NCBI GenBank assembly: GCA_027943335.1 | Contig: BSBK01007738.1 | Span: 5,001 to 69,000 of the forward strand | DNA length: 64,000 nt | Reading direction: 5' to 3' | From: Chamaecyparis obtusa | Taxonomy: Eukaryota > Streptophyta > Pinopsida > Cupressales > Cupressaceae | Shown: positions 61,154 to 64,000 of the stretch, piece after piece | Numbering within the stretch: position 1 is the stretch's first letter | How the letters are laid out: every line of letters starts with the position of its first letter | Made by a program: the position numbers and the translations under genes | Notes under the pieces: model-generated | The model's database searches: none | Told to the model about the DNA's origin: nothing | What the model saw: the letters and a program-made list of their open reading frames with translations, nothing else

Positions 61154-61580
61154 TACAACTTAGTGCACTACTTCCATAAAATTTTGCAAAGTTGCAACAG
61201 AGAACTTGAAGTATGCTAACCTTTAATCACACCTTACTCCTTTTCTATTGTGCTTGACCACTTAATAAGGAAATATTTCAAATCCTTGAGAAATACCTAG
61301 GAATCTTCCAGCATAAGACCTTGTTGACTGGAAGGTAGGGCAGATCTTGAGCTCACTTTGAAGCTACATCTGATTTTGATAGTGTAGAGCCACCACCTCC
61401 TTGAGAGGAAAATAATTTATTGTTTCTTCTTCCAACCAACACAAAATTGACCAGGATTTACACACTCTCTATCAGGAAAATGCACTGATCAAACAGAGAC
61501 AAATCAGAGCCGCCACTCACAACTAGGTGAGAAAATTTTGCAAATGCTTTGTTTTTATATTTGACTCTTTTTCTAGACTC

Positions 61581-61598
61581 TGCCCAGTAGAGTTGCCA
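61581..61598 (-). promoter_or_regulatory. Candidate primer-binding site, Tat/Ogre type
   Basis: The minus strand reads TGGCAACTCTACTGGGCA, close to the TGGCGACTCTGCTGGGGA style primer site used by plant Tat/Ogre gypsy elements. It lies about 7 nt from the proposed LTR end. Confidence 0.6.
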
Positions 61599-62793
61599 TC
61601 TTATTGGTGTTTGAAAACTCTTATGCTCTAATAGGCTGCTAGTATACCCTCAGATAGATTTTAGGGGTGGTTAGCTCCAAAATGTAATGAGATCTTAGGA
61701 TAACTGGACCAACTTTAGGGACAAAACTACCATCTTCTACTTCTGCCTCTGCAAAACCAAGGCGGGTGCACCTAACCTAATATAAAATAGACTTCATACA
61801 CCAAGAACTAAGTTTGAAAAATAGATAATAGAATAGCAAGAAAGTACTGAGTGTTAACCACACACTCATTGACTCTCCATTGCTATGGGTAGGAACCTTA
61901 CACAACCAAATGCTGAAAACTTAAGGAATGGTTCTTAATTTATATTTTTGAATCATAACAACCAATGAGGACATGTCAACAAAGAAGTACTTATCTAGGC
62001 CAGTGCCTCATCCATTGGGCAAGGTTTCTTGGACAGACTACATACACACACACACCATAATATATCTGAGATTCAAAGCCATAAACACATTTACAATCTC
62101 CTCTACTACTTACAGAATATCCCTACATAGACAAGAGATGAATCTATGTCCCATCTGGAGCATCATTTAATCTAATCCTGGACTAGAACTCAAGAATGAA
62201 GACCTATACACAAATTGTTATGCAATGAACTGGAAAGTTCAAAATTTATCTATGTTGACACAAAGGAAAGATGAGAATCATGTATGTGCATTAAGTATGA
62301 AGAATCCTCAAGTGCATATAATCCATCCAAAGGAACCCTGCTTGCAAACTACAGCTTAGACCTGTAACTTTATTTCAATAGTCAAAATAAAATCCAGACA
62401 AGTCATTACAATTCAGACTGGGCAAGAGACTCACAACCAGAAAAGTTTGAGAAACTAACTCCCAATAATCAGAAAATGATCACAAAAATCCCTTTATACC
62501 AGGGTTACAAAGCAAGCATAATGATCACTTCCAACTCAAAAATTCAAAATCACCTAACCCCACCGCAGAATTAACACAGACATGACAGGGGTCAAGCCGC
62601 AACATTTGACAATCCATTCTGCCGACTCTGGCCGCTCAAAAATTGAATTTTGGTACCCCCTGCCACAAAACTCTCAGCAAGTTCAAACGGTCACCATGCA
62701 TTTCACGGGCTTGTGCTTTTAACCATTTTCCCTCAGTCGCGCAATCGCGCAGTCATAACTTGACTGCCACAGAAAAATGGGTTCACCCTATGC

Positions 62794-63510
62794 CTGGTCG
62801 CATGATCGCATAGCACGGAGACGGGCTATGCGAACATGCGACCACCCGCACCTTTTTATCTTGCCGCAATCACCACCGTGACAATATTTGTCTCATAATC
62901 GCATAGCCAGGAGACAGGCTATGCAAACATGCAACAACCCGCAGACCATTACCCGCTAGCATAACCGCCGCCGCCCACTGACCAATCGGGAACCACCAGA
63001 CTGCATGAAGTCAAGACCAGGGAATCTGTCGCATGATCGCAAGCCGTGAAAATGGCCCTTGTGATCATGCGACAAGACCATTAAACTGCCACATCACCGC
63101 CCGCTAGCCAATAGAACACTACCACTTAGCATTCGGAAGATGCCCCATCACCTGCTACTGGGCCCCAGGGACACATGGCAAGTGGTCACATGATCGCATA
63201 GCCAAAAACTAGGCTATGTGATCATGCGATAGCCAACCCCAAGCTGCCACATCACCACCTCAGACCAACCAAACAGCAACCACCAACTGCGAAATACTGG
63301 GACCCATGCAGATAGATGGCAAGCAGTCGCATGATCGCATGTTAGAAAAGTCTGACATGCAGCCATGTGACAACCAATAAGAACATGCCCCCCTGCCTCC
63401 CCTCTGACACCGGGCCTACTTCACTGAAGAGACACTTGGAACAAACAAAATCAATGACAGGCGCATGATCGCATGGGGAAAGAATATTCCATGCGATCAC
63501 ACGCTGACCG
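62794..63510. repeat. Array of six GCATGATCGCAT hairpins, copy B
   Basis: Counterparts of copy A at about 62799, 62889, 63029, 63183, 63327 and 63459. The first hairpin is better preserved here than in copy A; the second is worse. Differences between copies are mostly C/T or A/G at CG sites. Confidence 0.85.
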
Positions 63511-63615
63511 TTGATCTCCTCCCTCTGTCGCTTTGAAGAAACTGGCCCCACATCATCGCACTTGCACACTTAAGACTGATGAACAAGGAGTGCTGACAGA
63601 AAAGAAGAAAGACAA

Positions 63616-63820
63616 GGGCGAAAACACACAGGGTTTTCGGTGAAAGATCGAAAATATCTAAAGTTTTCACAATGGCAAATGATTGAAAACACATAGGATT
63701 TCCGACAGACCGAAAGGTAAGTGCACAAAAGCTGGAAGGCATAGGGTCAAAAACAACGAAGGTTTTCAAACATACCGAAAATATCAAGAATTTTTGAAAA
63801 CACTGTAAGTTTTCGACACT
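63616..63820. repeat. Array of five CGAAAAC/GTTTTCG inverted repeats, copy B
   Basis: Counterpart of 59147-59349, with units at about 63616, 63646, 63681, 63746 and 63793. Confidence 0.75.
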
Positions 63821-64000
63821 GTGGCAGATTTTAAAATTATTTCCAGCAGACTTTAGAACTTGGATAACTTTCACGATTTTCTGATTCAGGAGATGCGATT
63901 TGGACCAGAGCAAGGTGACAACATGAATAACACAAGGCAGGACATTTGACAAACATTTTCAGGGGAGAAGCCATTTTCACAGAATTTTTGCTATGAGAGA

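Larger units (their letters stand above)
61605..64000 (-). mobile_element. 5' LTR of the non-autonomous element, runs off the window
   Basis: Its 3' end is at about 61605 (minus-strand ...CAAACACCA) next to the primer site. From 62097 to 64000 it matches 57626-59530. Adding the part seen only in the other LTR gives an LTR of about 2.6 kb. A short CA repeat lies at 62039-62055. The remaining part is outside the window. Confidence 0.65.

Noticed and set aside
57626..62101. TCTCCTCTACTACTTAC as a Helitron 5' end
   Set aside because: The base before it is A in one copy but T in the other, no CTRR end with a hairpin was found, and the block fits LTR sequence next to a primer site and ORF.
58322..63510. 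Compensatory changes preserving the hairpins
   Set aside because: Comparing copies A and B, changes fall singly at CG sites and weaken pairing. No clear paired change was seen.

Overview
This is a 64 kb, AT-rich stretch of a plant nuclear genome with no intact gene. It is built from old, nested transposable elements and fragments of ordinary plant genes. A very low gene density, heavily decayed LTR elements and abundant C-to-T type stop codons suggest a gymnosperm, most likely a conifer. That is an inference from texture, because no species marker is present.

Layout, left to right. 1-8.1 kb: a LINE-like element carrying only an ORF1-type protein lies on the minus strand. It is followed by a non-autonomous LTR element with a highly charged, coiled-coil ORF, a polypurine tract and a 3' LTR. 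8.8-10.3 kb: a solo LTR with a perfect 5-bp target duplication. 13-15.7 kb: a candidate long minus-strand LTR next to a tRNA-Met-like primer site. 16.2-17.3 kb: a LINE 3' end whose tail grew into (AT)71, tandemly duplicated together with its flank. 19.3-25.5 kb: a cluster of palindromes around a broken pseudogene of NOG1, the nucleolar GTP-binding protein; one palindrome has NOG1 3' coding sequence in both arms. 25.5-27.8 kb: an L1-type LINE ORF2 fragment and a 174-bp minisatellite. 34-37.4 kb: a copia-type LTR with primer site and gag start, split by a second copy of the ORF1-only LINE with a 14-bp target duplication. 41.5-43.1 kb: tandem repeats leading into a scrambled WOX-type homeobox pseudogene. 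43.5-48.9 kb: a structurally complete but mutated Ty1-copia element with 527/529-bp LTRs and target duplication CATGG. 50.6-53.8 kb: a minus-strand ABCB (P-glycoprotein/MDR) transporter pseudogene, interrupted in a presumed intron by a second, minus-strand copia element (53.9-57.6 kb). 57.6-64 kb: a minus-strand non-autonomous LTR element of about 2.6-kb LTRs, an arginine-type primer site and one acidic ORF. Its LTRs carry two arrays of imperfect hairpins.

How the parts relate: the three recognisable host genes (NOG1, WOX-like, ABCB) are all dead and appear to have been broken by duplication, inversion and insertion. The retroelements record insertion order: LINE into LTR at 35-37 kb, and copia into ABCB intron at 53.9 kb. 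Most premature stops are TGA or TAG where a Trp, Gln or Arg codon is expected, and the two copia LTRs differ almost only by transitions, as expected from deamination of methylated cytosine.

The best candidates for something new are the hairpin arrays inside the LTRs at 58.3-59.35 and 62.8-63.8 kb, the NOG1-containing palindrome at 20.77-21.17 kb, and the ORF1-only LINE family. All coordinates, alignments and counts were made by eye.
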